DNA from: Mixta intestinalis
Lineage (GTDB): Bacteria; Pseudomonadota; Gammaproteobacteria; Enterobacterales; Enterobacteriaceae
DNA: 64,000 bases
NCBI RefSeq assembly: GCF_009914055.1
Contig: NZ_CP028271.1
Coordinates: 1,426,001-1,490,000, forward strand
Direction of reading: 5' to 3'
Made by a program: the position numbers and the translations under genes. Numbering within the stretch: position 1 is the first letter of the stretch; the number at the start of each line of letters is the position of its first letter. The notes under the pieces were generated by a model, which saw nothing but the letters and a program-made list of their open reading frames with translations, made no database searches and had not been told where the DNA came from. Below are positions 16,772 to 25,204 of this stretch, piece by piece.

Positions 16772-17695
16772 ATGGAAAAAAACTACCTGTTTAATCAGCG
16801 CATTCGACTGCGCCATCTACATACGTTCGTTGCGGTCGCACAGCAGGGCACGCTGGGCCGCGCGGCGGAAACGCTCAGCCTGAGCCAGCCCGCGTTATCC
16901 AAAACGCTTAACGAGCTGGAGGAGCTGACTGGCGCGCGCTTGTTCGAGCGCGGACGTTTGGGTGCCCAGCTGACCACTATCGGCGAACAGTTCCTTACTC
17001 ACGCTGTAAAGGTGCTGGACGCGCTCAACCATGCCGGGCAGTCATTTGCTAATCCTGCGAGCGATCGTCCGGTCGTTATTCGTCTGGGCGCGTTGACCAC
17101 GGCGGCGATGGGGATGCTGCCGCAAATTCTCGATCGCTTTCATCAACAGCAGCCGCAGGCCACGGTACAGGTAGCAACATTACATAACAATGTATTACTG
17201 GCGGGACTGAAGGCGGGCGAGTTTGATCTTGGGATCGGACGTATGGCCGATGCTGAGATGATGTCAGGCCTGGTTTATGAGCTGCTGTTTCTGGAGTCGC
17301 TGCGGCTGGTAGTCAGACCGGAGCATCCGCTTTTAAGTGACAACGTCACGTTATCACGCGCTCTGCAATGGCCGGTGGTGATCTCGCCGGAAGGCACGGC
17401 ACCGCGCCGTATCGCTCAGGCGATGATGGATGCGCAAGGCTGCAAACTGCCGCCCAGCTGTGTGGAAACCTCCTCCACTTCGCTGGCGCGTCAACTGGCG
17501 CTACGTTATGACTACGTGTGGTTTGTGCCGTCCGGCGCGGTAAAAGAAGATTTGCTGCACAGCGCGCTGGCTGCCCTGCCCATCGCTTCGCACGGCCCCG
17601 GCGAACCGGTTGGAATTATTACCCGCTCAGGCCATACGCTGAGCCTGAGCGCTGAAATTTTACTGGCGACGATCCGAAAAAGCCATTCCGGTTAG
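16772..17695 (+). CDS. LysR-family regulator, PcaQ-like
   Basis: 307-residue DNA-binding regulator. The N-terminal winged HTH spans about residues 10-75 (IRLRHLHTFVAVAQQGTLGRAAE, in part, then LSLSQPALSKTLNELEELTGARLFERG). The substrate-binding domain follows from about 100. The HTH region and the motif FDLGIGRMAD resemble the PcaQ/GbpR branch, which governs protocatechuate or galactose-related uptake. It is divergent from the aromatic-acid-type MFS gene across 333 bp, the usual arrangement for a LysR regulator and its target. The inducer is unknown. Confidence 0.85.
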   Translation: MEKNYLFNQRIRLRHLHTFVAVAQQGTLGRAAETLSLSQPALSKTLNELEELTGARLFERGRLGAQLTTIGEQFLTHAVKVLDALNHAGQSFANPASDRPVVIRLGALTTAAMGMLPQILDRFHQQQPQATVQVATLHNNVLLAGLKAGEFDLGIGRMADAEMMSGLVYELLFLESLRLVVRPEHPLLSDNVTLSRALQWPVVISPEGTAPRRIAQAMMDAQGCKLPPSCVETSSTSLARQLALRYDYVWFVPSGAVKEDLLHSALAALPIASHGPGEPVGIITRSGHTLSLSAEILLATIRKSHSG

Positions 17696-17731
17696 AGAAA
17701 GGTAAGCGGCTGACAGAGGTCAGCCTGCGGG

Positions 17732-18295
17732 TTACCGGCTGCGCTTGGCGTGCCGTTCACGATTATCCAGCCGCGCCTGTTCCGTTTTACGCATACCAAC
17801 ATAAATCGCGCCGCTGCCGCCGTGCTGCGGCTGCGCCATGCAGAACGCCTGCACATCATCAAACTGCTGTAGCCAGCGCGCCAGATAACTGCGCACGATA
17901 TTGGCGTGGGATTCATCCTCCCTCCCTTTGCCATGCACAATCAGCAGGTTACGCAGGTTGTCCTTACGTGCTTCCATCATAAAGGTAAACAGCTGCTGGC
18001 GGCAGTTTTCCACCGGCTGACGCAGCAAATTCAGGCTGGCATCCAGCCGGTACTTACCCAGACGTAGCTTATCCAGTACTCCCTGCTGGATGCCTTCGGC
18101 TTTATATTCCAGTGGCTCGCTGAGCGGAACGATATCGAGAAAGCCCCGAATAAGAAAATTTTCCATCTCTTCGTTCGCTGGCGGTCGCGGCGTTTTCGGC
18201 GTTGACGTTTTCAGCCAGTGAACATTTGCGCAATCTTTCAGCGGAGTGACATCTTCCATGGCGTCACGAAACAGATCTTTATCGTCAAGGTTCAT
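17732..18295 (-). CDS. smrA: Smr-domain protein SmrA
   Basis: 187 residues, the same as E. coli SmrA (YdaL). The C-terminal Smr domain contains SLNLLRQPVENCR, LLIVHGKGREDESHANIVRSYL (in part) and HGGSGAIYVGMRKTEQA. Such domains have nicking endonuclease activity in related proteins; the cellular role is not established. The ATG at 18295 (MNLDDKDLFRDAMEDV, GAGG ribosome site) matches the family start; the reading from 18328 is an extension. It is convergent with the LysR gene. Confidence 0.93.
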   Translation of the reverse strand: MNLDDKDLFRDAMEDVTPLKDCANVHWLKTSTPKTPRPPANEEMENFLIRGFLDIVPLSEPLEYKAEGIQQGVLDKLRLGKYRLDASLNLLRQPVENCRQQLFTFMMEARKDNLRNLLIVHGKGREDESHANIVRSYLARWLQQFDDVQAFCMAQPQHGGSGAIYVGMRKTEQARLDNRERHAKRSR

Positions 18296-18692
18296 GGGGC
18301 CTACCTCACGCCTGATATGTCGTGGCAATGCACGAAGAAGAAAAAAACGGGTAACGTCGCGGCAATTTTAACTGATTAGCAGCACATTGCCAAAGCGGTC
18401 GTCGATGCGCCATTGAGAGGGCTGAAATACGCACTTTTTCGCCAATTTATTCATGCCATCTTTCGGGCTACTTAAGTGTTAAAAGCACATTTTGAGACAG
18501 ACCTTGTTGGAAAATTTCTTTGTTTTTGTTCGTTAACAAAATAAAGCACATATTTTACCCCATTAATTACATTAATGTTATCTGATGATAACACCCTTGA
18601 TTTTTATGCGGTTAAATGTGCGCTTATGGATTCCATTTCGCGCAAGAAAAATGTTAAAATTGACCTCAGTCAATTATCGTTGAGGATGTCAG
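18296..18692. promoter_or_regulatory. smrA-fnr intergenic region with two adjacent palindromes and FNR box
   Basis: This 397-bp gap is AT-rich and has no supportable gene; the 62-codon reading in it is not gene-like. It holds two abutting perfect palindromes at 18561-18577 and 18576-18593, then the FNR box and the fnr promoter. In E. coli ogt lies next to fnr, but no ogt remnant is seen here. Confidence 0.6.
18660..18673 (+). promoter_or_regulatory. FNR box upstream of fnr (autoregulation)
   Basis: TTGAC-CTCA-GTCAA is a perfect inverted repeat one base per half away from the FNR consensus TTGAT-N4-ATCAA, 19 bp before the fnr ATG. It occupies the place of the E. coli box (TTGAC-AAAT-ATCAA as I recall), through which Fnr represses its own gene. 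Confidence 0.75.
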
Positions 18693-19445
18693 ATGATCCC
18701 GGAAAAACGAAGCATTCGTCGCATACAGTCTGGTGGCTGCGCAATTCATTGCCAGGACTGTAGCATCAGTCAACTTTGTATCCCGTTCACGCTGAATGAA
18801 CATGAGCTGGATCAGCTGGATAATATTATCGAGCGTAAAAAGCCGATTCAGAAAGGTCAGGCGCTGTTTAAAGCGGGTGACGAACTGCGTTCGCTGTATG
18901 CGATTCGCTCCGGGACGATTAAAAGCTATACCATTACCGAACAGGGCGATGAGCAAATCACCGGCTTTCATCTGGCGGGCGATCTGGTTGGCTTTGACGC
19001 TATCGGTTCCGGCCATCACCCCAGCTTTGCTCAGGCGCTGGAAACCTCAATGGTTTGTGAAATTCCCTTTGAGACGCTCGACGATCTTTCCGGCAAAATG
19101 CCCGCCCTGCGTCAGCAGATGATGCGCCTGATGAGCGGCGAAATCAAAGGCGATCAGGATATGATTTTGCTGCTGTCGAAGAAAAATGCTGAAGAACGCC
19201 TGGCGGCCTTTATCTGGAACCTGGCGCGGCGCTTTGGTCAGCGCGGCTTCTCCCAGCGCGAGTTTCGTCTGACCATGACGCGCGGCGATATCGGTAACTA
19301 TCTTGGCCTGACGGTGGAAACCATCAGTCGCCTGCTGGGACGCTTCCAGAAAAGCGGCATGCTGGCAGTAAAAGGCAAATATATCACCATCGAAGACCAC
19401 ACCATGCTGGCCGATCTGGCTGGTCAAAGCCGCGGCGCTGCCTGA
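18693..19445 (+). CDS. fnr: Oxygen-sensing global regulator Fnr
   Basis: CRP/FNR-family transcription factor of 250 residues, identical in length to E. coli Fnr. It holds a [4Fe-4S] cluster under anaerobiosis, dimerises and controls anaerobic metabolism. Cluster ligands Cys20, Cys23 and Cys29 are visible in IHCQDCSISQLC, with the fourth Cys (residue 122 in E. coli) in SMVCEIPF. The effector-like fold is followed by the dimer helix and the HTH with VETISRLLGRFQKSGML. Targets inside this window include its own promoter and the small RNA FnrS. Confidence 0.98.
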   Translation: MIPEKRSIRRIQSGGCAIHCQDCSISQLCIPFTLNEHELDQLDNIIERKKPIQKGQALFKAGDELRSLYAIRSGTIKSYTITEQGDEQITGFHLAGDLVGFDAIGSGHHPSFAQALETSMVCEIPFETLDDLSGKMPALRQQMMRLMSGEIKGDQDMILLLSKKNAEERLAAFIWNLARRFGQRGFSQREFRLTMTRGDIGNYLGLTVETISRLLGRFQKSGMLAVKGKYITIEDHTMLADLAGQSRGAA

Positions 19446-19562
19446 TATTTGGCCGGGTCACAATTTGTTATTTTGTTGATCCGGCTGGAACTTTTTCTCT
19501 TTTTCCTGACCTGTTAATGGGCTATCTTTAGCTGACACGCTCTGGTGTTAGGAGAAGCCGTT

Positions 19563-20519
19563 ATGGTTAAGTATCAAAACATTCTGGTGGCGATAGATCC
19601 TGAGCAGGACGATCAGCCCGCGCTGCGTCGGGCTGTCTATCTCAATCAGCGAATCGGCGGCAAAATTAAGGCCTTTTTGCCTATTTATGATTTTTCTTAT
19701 GAGATGACCACCCTTCTGTCACCTGATGAGCGCGTCACCATGCGCAAAGGGGTAATCAGCCAACGGACAGAATGGATTCGCGAACAGGCGCACGCCTACC
19801 TGGAAGCGGGCGTCGATATCGAAATTAAAGTCGTCTGGCATAACCGCCCTTTCGAAGCCATCATTCAGGAAGTGTTATCCGGTCAGCACGATTTAGTGCT
19901 GAAAATGGCACACCAGCACGATCGGCTGGAGTCGGTCATCTTTACGCCAACCGACTGGCATCTGCTGCGCAAGTGTCCCTGCCCGGTCTGGATGGTTAAA
20001 GATCAGCCCTGGCCGGAACAGGGGCGCGCAGTAGTGGCGGTTAACCTTGCCAGCGAAGAGCCGCATCACGATGAGCTGAACCAGAAGCTTATCCGTGAAA
20101 CCACCGAACTGGCGGAAATGGTAAACCATACCGAAGTACATCTGGTGGGCGCCTATCCGGTTACGCCGATCAATATCGCTATCGAGCTGCCCGATTTCGA
20201 TCCCAGCGTTTATAACGACGCTATTCGCGGTCAGCATCTGGTGGCAATGAAAGCGCTGCGGCAGAAATTTTCCATTGATGAAAAATTCACCCACGTCGCT
20301 AAAGGCCTGCCGGAAGAAGTGATCCCTGAGCTGACGGAGCATCTGAACGCGGGCGTAGTGGTGCTGGGTACGATTGGGCGTACCGGGCTGTCGGCAGCCT
20401 TCCTCGGTAATACCGCAGAGCAGGTTATCGATCATTTACGCTGCGATCTGCTGGTGATTAAGCCGGACAATTTCACCTCACCCATTGAGCTGGACGACGA
20501 TGATGATGAAGATGATTAA
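19563..20519 (+). CDS. uspE: Universal stress protein E
   Basis: Tandem universal-stress-protein protein of 318 residues (E. coli 316). Two Usp domains cover about residues 1-150 and 160-305; the second ends in the nucleotide-loop-like VLGTIGRTGLSAAFLGNTAEQ (in part). It is linked in E. coli to UV resistance, motility and adhesion. The ATG at 19563 (MVKYQNILVAIDPEQDD, upstream GGAGAAG) matches the family start; 19545 is an in-frame alternative. The C-terminus is an acidic tail (DDDDDEDD). It follows fnr, as in E. coli. Confidence 0.95.
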   Translation: MVKYQNILVAIDPEQDDQPALRRAVYLNQRIGGKIKAFLPIYDFSYEMTTLLSPDERVTMRKGVISQRTEWIREQAHAYLEAGVDIEIKVVWHNRPFEAIIQEVLSGQHDLVLKMAHQHDRLESVIFTPTDWHLLRKCPCPVWMVKDQPWPEQGRAVVAVNLASEEPHHDELNQKLIRETTELAEMVNHTEVHLVGAYPVTPINIAIELPDFDPSVYNDAIRGQHLVAMKALRQKFSIDEKFTHVAKGLPEEVIPELTEHLNAGVVVLGTIGRTGLSAAFLGNTAEQVIDHLRCDLLVIKPDNFTSPIELDDDDDEDD

Positions 20520-20558
20520 ACGCGACTGACGGACGTGCGGTTGTGGGAAAACGAAAAC

Positions 20559-20591
20559 GGGCTGCCGACATCGTGTCGACAGCCCATTTTT
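20559..20591. terminator. Terminator between convergent uspE and pntB
   Basis: GGGCTG-CCGACA pairs with TGTCG-ACAGCCC around a short TCG loop, followed by ATTTTTA. It serves uspE on the plus strand and lies 8 bp beyond the pntB stop on the other. Confidence 0.82.
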
Positions 20592-20598
20592 ATCAGGC

Positions 20599-21987
20599 TT
20601 AAAGCGCTTTCAGAATAGCATCAACGCTCTCTTTGGCATCGCCAAACAGCATCTGCGTATTCTCTTTGAAGAACAGCGGATTCTGAACCCCGGCGTAACC
20701 GGTATTCATCGAACGTTTAAACACCACCACGTTTTGCGCCTTCCAGACTTCCAGCACCGGCATGCCAGCAATCGGGCTGCGCGGATCTTCCTGCGCGGCG
20801 GGGTTAACGGTATCGTTCGCGCCAATCACCAGTACCGTATCGGTATCGGTGAAGTCATCGTTAATCTCATCCATTTCCAGCACCACGTCATAGGGCACTT
20901 TCGCCTCCGCCAGCAGCACGTTCATATGTCCTGGCAGACGTCCCGCCACGGGATGGATGCCAAAACGCACGTTGATGCCGCGCGCGCGCAGTTTTTCCGT
21001 CAATTCAGCAACCGGATACTGCGCTTGTGCCACCGCCATGCCGTAGCCGGGCGTGATGATGACCGAGGTGGAATTTTTTAGCAGCTCAGCGGTATCCTGC
21101 GCGCTGATTTCACGGTATTCACCGCTCTCCTCTTCATCGCCAGTTGCCGTTCCGTCACTGCCGAAGCCGCCAGCAATAACGCTGATAAAGGAACGGTTCA
21201 TCGCTTTACACATAATGTAGGAAAGGATGGCACCGGAGGAGCCGACCAGCGCGCCGGTTACGATCAACAGATCGTTGCTCAGCATAAAGCCTGCCGCCGC
21301 TGCTGCCCAGCCGGAGTAGGAGTTCAGCATCGAAACCACCACCGGCATATCCGCCCCGCCGATAGAAGCCACCAGGTGCCAGCCGAAGACCAGGGCAATA
21401 ATCAACATAATCAATAGTGCAAAGATCTGTAGCCCGACACTCTCGGTGCGCACGAACATCACCAGCAGCAGGAAGGAAACCACCAGCGCCAGCAGATTGA
21501 GCTTGTGGCGATGCGGCAGCATCAGCGGACGCGAGGAGATCTTGCCGCGCAGCTTACCAAACGCCACCACCGAACCGGTAAAGGTCACCGCACCGATAAA
21601 GATGCCGAGGAAAATTTCGGTGAGGTGAATATTCTCCATCACCGCTTCCAGCCCCGGTCCATGATCGATATAGCTGTTGATGCCAACCAGTACGGCGGCC
21701 AGACCAACGAAGCTGTGCAGGATCGCCACCAGCTCCGGCATTTCGGTCATCTCAACCTTTCTTGCCAGATGGATGCCGATAGCACCGCCGATAACCATCG
21801 CCAGCAGAATCCAGCCGATGCTGCCTGCGTCAGGTCCAAAAATGGTCGCCAGCAGCGCAATCGCCATGCCCGCCATGCCGAAAATATTACCCTGCTTCGA
21901 GGTTTCATGTTTTGAAAGCCCCGCCAGGCTGAAGATAAAAAGTATGGCCGCAACAATATAGGCTGCAGTCACTAATCCGCCAGACAT
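20599..21987 (-). CDS. pntB: Proton-translocating NAD(P) transhydrogenase subunit beta
   Basis: 462 residues. About nine transmembrane helices fill the N-terminal two thirds. The C-terminal domain III binds NADP(H) (VIITPGYGMAVAQAQYPVAEL, in part; RFGIHPVAGRLPGHMNVLLAEA, in part; VLVIGANDTVNPAA). With PntA it couples hydride transfer between NADH and NADP to proton entry across the inner membrane, supplying NADPH. It begins 11 nt after pntA with an AGGAG ribosome site. Confidence 0.97.
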   Translation of the reverse strand: MSGGLVTAAYIVAAILFIFSLAGLSKHETSKQGNIFGMAGMAIALLATIFGPDAGSIGWILLAMVIGGAIGIHLARKVEMTEMPELVAILHSFVGLAAVLVGINSYIDHGPGLEAVMENIHLTEIFLGIFIGAVTFTGSVVAFGKLRGKISSRPLMLPHRHKLNLLALVVSFLLLVMFVRTESVGLQIFALLIMLIIALVFGWHLVASIGGADMPVVVSMLNSYSGWAAAAAGFMLSNDLLIVTGALVGSSGAILSYIMCKAMNRSFISVIAGGFGSDGTATGDEEESGEYREISAQDTAELLKNSTSVIITPGYGMAVAQAQYPVAELTEKLRARGINVRFGIHPVAGRLPGHMNVLLAEAKVPYDVVLEMDEINDDFTDTDTVLVIGANDTVNPAAQEDPRSPIAGMPVLEVWKAQNVVVFKRSMNTGYAGVQNPLFFKENTQMLFGDAKESVDAILKAL

Positions 21988-21998
21988 ATTGTTACTCC

Positions 21999-23528
21999 TT
22001 AGTTTTTACGAAACATTTTCAACATACGTTGGGTGACGGTAAAACCGCCGAAGATGTTGATACTGGCAATCAGCACGGCGATAAAGGCAAAGAAGGTTAC
22101 CCAGCCGCCATGACCAATTTGCAATAACGCACCTACGACGATAATGCCAGAGATGGCGTTAGTTACCGACATCAGCGGCGTATGCAGCGCATGGCTGACA
22201 TTCCACACCACGTAATACCCCACCACGCAGGAAAGCGCGAAAACGGTAAAGTGTGAGAGGAAAGCCGCAGGTGCCACGTTAGCAAGGGAGGCGAACAGAA
22301 TAATCGCCAGCGCCAGCAGCAGATATTTACGCCACGGCGCGGCGGGTTTCGTCTCTGCCACCGGTGCGACCGTTTCCGGCTGCGCGGCTTTGGGCGCGGC
22401 AGAAACCTGGATCGGCGGCGCAGGCCAGGTGACTTCTCCGTCGCGTACCGTGGTCACGCCACGGATAACCACATCGTCGAAATCGATATCGATCTCGCCG
22501 TTTTTCTCTTTACACAGCAGCTTCAGCAGATTTACCAGGTTGGTACTGTAAAGCTGGGAGGATTGCGTCGGCAGGCGACTTGGCAGATCGGTATAGCCGA
22601 TAATTTTCACCCCGTTGGCGCTGGTGATCACCTTATCCGCCACGGTCAGCTCACAGTTGCCGCCGGTCTGTGCCGCCAGATCCACTACCACGCTGCCAGG
22701 TTTCATGGCCGCTACCATCTCAGCGGTGATCAGGCGCGGAGCCGGTTTGCCCGGAATCAGCGCGGTCGTGATAATGATATCCACCTCTTTTGCCTGCGCG
22801 GCGAACAGCGCCATCTCCGCAGCGATAAACTCGGGTGACATCACTTTGGCATAGCCGTCGCCGCTGCCCGCTTCCTCTTTAAAATCCAGTTCGAGGAACT
22901 CCGCGCCCATGCTTTGTACCTGCTCTTTCACTTCCGGGCGGGTATCAAAAGCACGGACGACGGCACCGAGACTGCGCGCCGCGCCGATAGCGGCCAGGCC
23001 AGCCACGCCTGCGCCGATGACCATGACTTTCGCCGGGGGAACTTTGCCCGCAGCGGTAATCTGGCCGGTAAAGAAGCGCCCAAATTCATGCGCTGCCTCC
23101 ACTACCGCACGGTAGCCTGCGATGTTCGCCATCGAACTCAGCGCATCAAGCGATTGCGCACGGGAAATACGCGGCACCGCATCCATTGCCATCACGTTAA
23201 TCTTGCGGGCCGCCAGTTTTTCCATCAGCTCCGGGTTCTGCGCGGGCCAGATAAAACTGATCAGCGTGCTGCCCTCACGCAGTAGCGCAATCTCTTCATC
23301 ATCCGGCGCGTTGACCTTAAGCACGATATCAGACTGCCAGACCTGCTGGCGATCCACCAGTGTGGCCCCCGCCTGCTGATAGGCGCTGTCTTCAAAGCTG
23401 GCTGCGGTGCCCGCCTGCTGCTCAATCGCCACGCTAAATCCCAGCTTCAGCAGCTGCTCTACCGTTTTTGGCGTCGCGGCAACGCGTGCTTCATTAGACA
23501 ACCGCTCTTTGGGTACTCCAATTAACAT
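21999..23528 (-). CDS. pntA: Proton-translocating NAD(P) transhydrogenase subunit alpha
   Basis: 509 residues (E. coli 510). The N-terminal NAD(H) domain is alanine-dehydrogenase-like (MLIGVPKERLSNEARVAATP, VMVIGAGVAGLAAIGAARSLG in part, AFDTRPEVKEQVQSMGAEFLE in part). A Pro/Ala-rich linker of about 35 residues precedes four C-terminal membrane helices ending in VTQRMLKMFRKN. The ATG at 23528 matches the family start; an in-frame ATG at 23543 is less likely. First gene of pntAB. Confidence 0.97.
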   Translation of the reverse strand: MLIGVPKERLSNEARVAATPKTVEQLLKLGFSVAIEQQAGTAASFEDSAYQQAGATLVDRQQVWQSDIVLKVNAPDDEEIALLREGSTLISFIWPAQNPELMEKLAARKINVMAMDAVPRISRAQSLDALSSMANIAGYRAVVEAAHEFGRFFTGQITAAGKVPPAKVMVIGAGVAGLAAIGAARSLGAVVRAFDTRPEVKEQVQSMGAEFLELDFKEEAGSGDGYAKVMSPEFIAAEMALFAAQAKEVDIIITTALIPGKPAPRLITAEMVAAMKPGSVVVDLAAQTGGNCELTVADKVITSANGVKIIGYTDLPSRLPTQSSQLYSTNLVNLLKLLCKEKNGEIDIDFDDVVIRGVTTVRDGEVTWPAPPIQVSAAPKAAQPETVAPVAETKPAAPWRKYLLLALAIILFASLANVAPAAFLSHFTVFALSCVVGYYVVWNVSHALHTPLMSVTNAISGIIVVGALLQIGHGGWVTFFAFIAVLIASINIFGGFTVTQRMLKMFRKN

Positions 23529-24040
23529 AGTTTTCCCTTTCATCGGTTAGTGTTGACCCTGAACGGCGGAATAAACGATCCGCTGTTCGCCCCATATTTT
23601 GTATCAAAGTGTTATAACCTACTGAATATATGTCTTACGATCTAGCTACAACGATCACGTTAGTGCTTTTCGCACAAAAATGTATTACTAGCGGGCTAAT
23701 TCTTTATTTTCTCCACGAGAAGATGCTTTACGCAGCAGCTTTATGCTGTATTTAACGTTTGCAAATCACAACAAAACCGTAAATTTACTTTTTGTTAACA
23801 ACCAGTTATCTTAATAGTTTGTATTACTAACCTGTTATAGCGTTAAATGACATGAAAAGTACATATAAAACCGATAGTCTCGACGCGCTCGTTGAGTAGA
23901 GAAATCTGTGCGTCTTAATCGCATAAATTGGCTGAGACAGCGGCCGTTATTACATGCAATAATCGGCAGCTAATCTGTTACACATCAAGAGTCCAGCACG
24001 TTTTCGTACTCAATTTTTGCGTAAGGCGAAGGATTATTTT
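23529..24040. promoter_or_regulatory. Divergent pntA-ydgH intergenic region
   Basis: 512 bp without a gene, AT-rich in the middle (23690-23880). It should hold the pntAB and ydgH promoters. A palindrome GCCGTTATTA-N5-AATAATCGGC (approximately 23943-23968, imperfect) lies about 75 bp before ydgH and may be an operator or a leader hairpin. I see no small RNA that I recognise. Confidence 0.5.
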
Positions 24041-24994
24041 ATGAAGCTGAAGAACACTCTTCTGGTGACTGCCCTGCTGTCTTCCATGACGCTGACCGCC
24101 CAGGCGGCGCAGGAGCTCGCACCAGAAAAAGCGGCCGCGTTAAAACCATTCGAACGTATTAATATTAGCGGTCGTTTTAACTCTATTGGCGACGCCAGCG
24201 CCGCAGTCTCTAAACGTGCCGACGCCCTGGGCGCCGCTGCTTTCTATATTCAGGGTATTAACGATGCCACCGGTAACAGCGGCAACTGGCGCGTCACCGC
24301 CGATCTTTATCGCGCCGATGCGCCTGCGGCCGACGAGAGCCATACCTATCGCTACTTCAGCGGCGTAAAAGAGCTGCCAAAAGGCGAAGCCTATGCGCTG
24401 GAGCCTTATGACACGGTTTCCATCAGCGGCTTTTACCGCAGCCAGCCAGACGTAAACGAAGCGATCGGTAAAGCTGCCAAACAGAAAGGCGCGGCCTCAT
24501 TCTTTATCGTGCGTCAGATTGATGCCAACAGCGGCGGCAACCAGTACGTGACCGCCTATGTTTATAAAGCCGATGCGCCCAAGCGTCAGGTACAAAGCCC
24601 GAACGTGATCCCTCGCGATTCCGACGCGGGTAAAGCGGCGCTGGCCGCTGGCGGTGCCGCAGCGAAACAGGTTGAGCTGCCGGGCGTCGCCTCGTCAGAA
24701 GCGCCAAGCAGCAAAGTTGGTCGCTTCTTCGAAACCCAGACCAGCTCCGTCGATCGCTATACGGTAACCCTGCCGAGCGGCACCAAAATTCAGGAAGTGA
24801 ACGCCATTACCGCGGCACAGATGCAGCCGTTTGATACCGTCACCTTTACCGGTCATTTCGGTACGCCAACGGAGATCTCCGAAGCGGTTGCTAAACGCGC
24901 CGCAGCCAAAGGAGCGAAGTACTATCACGTGACCCGCCAGTGGCAGAATCAGAGCGGCGGCAACCTCACCGTTACCGCCGATCTGTTTAAATAA
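24041..24994 (+). CDS. ydgH: Periplasmic DUF1471 (YhcN/BhsA) repeat protein YdgH
   Basis: 317 residues (E. coli 314). A signal peptide ends in LTAQA-AQE (residues 1-23). Three tandem DUF1471 domains of about 60 residues follow. Each begins with a PF-x-x-I/V-x-I/F-x-G pattern (KPFERINISGRF, EPYDTVSISGFY, QPFDTVTFTGHF) and ends with a GGN-type strand (GNWRVTADLY, GNQYVTAYVY, GNLTVTADLF). The family is involved in stress response and biofilm formation; YdgH itself is poorly understood. The ATG at 24041 has an AAGGA site. It stands alone between divergent pntAB and ydgI. Confidence 0.93.
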   Translation: MKLKNTLLVTALLSSMTLTAQAAQELAPEKAAALKPFERINISGRFNSIGDASAAVSKRADALGAAAFYIQGINDATGNSGNWRVTADLYRADAPAADESHTYRYFSGVKELPKGEAYALEPYDTVSISGFYRSQPDVNEAIGKAAKQKGAASFFIVRQIDANSGGNQYVTAYVYKADAPKRQVQSPNVIPRDSDAGKAALAAGGAAAKQVELPGVASSEAPSSKVGRFFETQTSSVDRYTVTLPSGTKIQEVNAITAAQMQPFDTVTFTGHFGTPTEISEAVAKRAAAKGAKYYHVTRQWQNQSGGNLTVTADLFK

Positions 24995-25003
24995 TCCTCT
25001 CCC

Positions 25004-25025
25004 GGAGCGGCTCCTGGGCCGCTCC
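25004..25025 (+). terminator. Hairpin downstream of ydgH
   Basis: GGAGCGG and CCGCTCC form a perfect 7-bp stem with an 8-nt loop, starting 10 bp after the stop codon. The following T content is weak. Confidence 0.6.
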
Positions 25026-25204
25026 GTCATAATCTGAATATTCTGTAGCGTTTTTTGCATAGACTCGCATTGCGCGACAGCCCTGCACTCCGTAAAATCG
25101 CCGCCTCATTTCAGTGCAAATGAAGGTTACCTTTTCTTTCTGCCTGATGAAAAGACAGCCGCAACGCGGTTCCCTGGTTATTTATTCTGTTTCAGGACGG
25201 TTTT

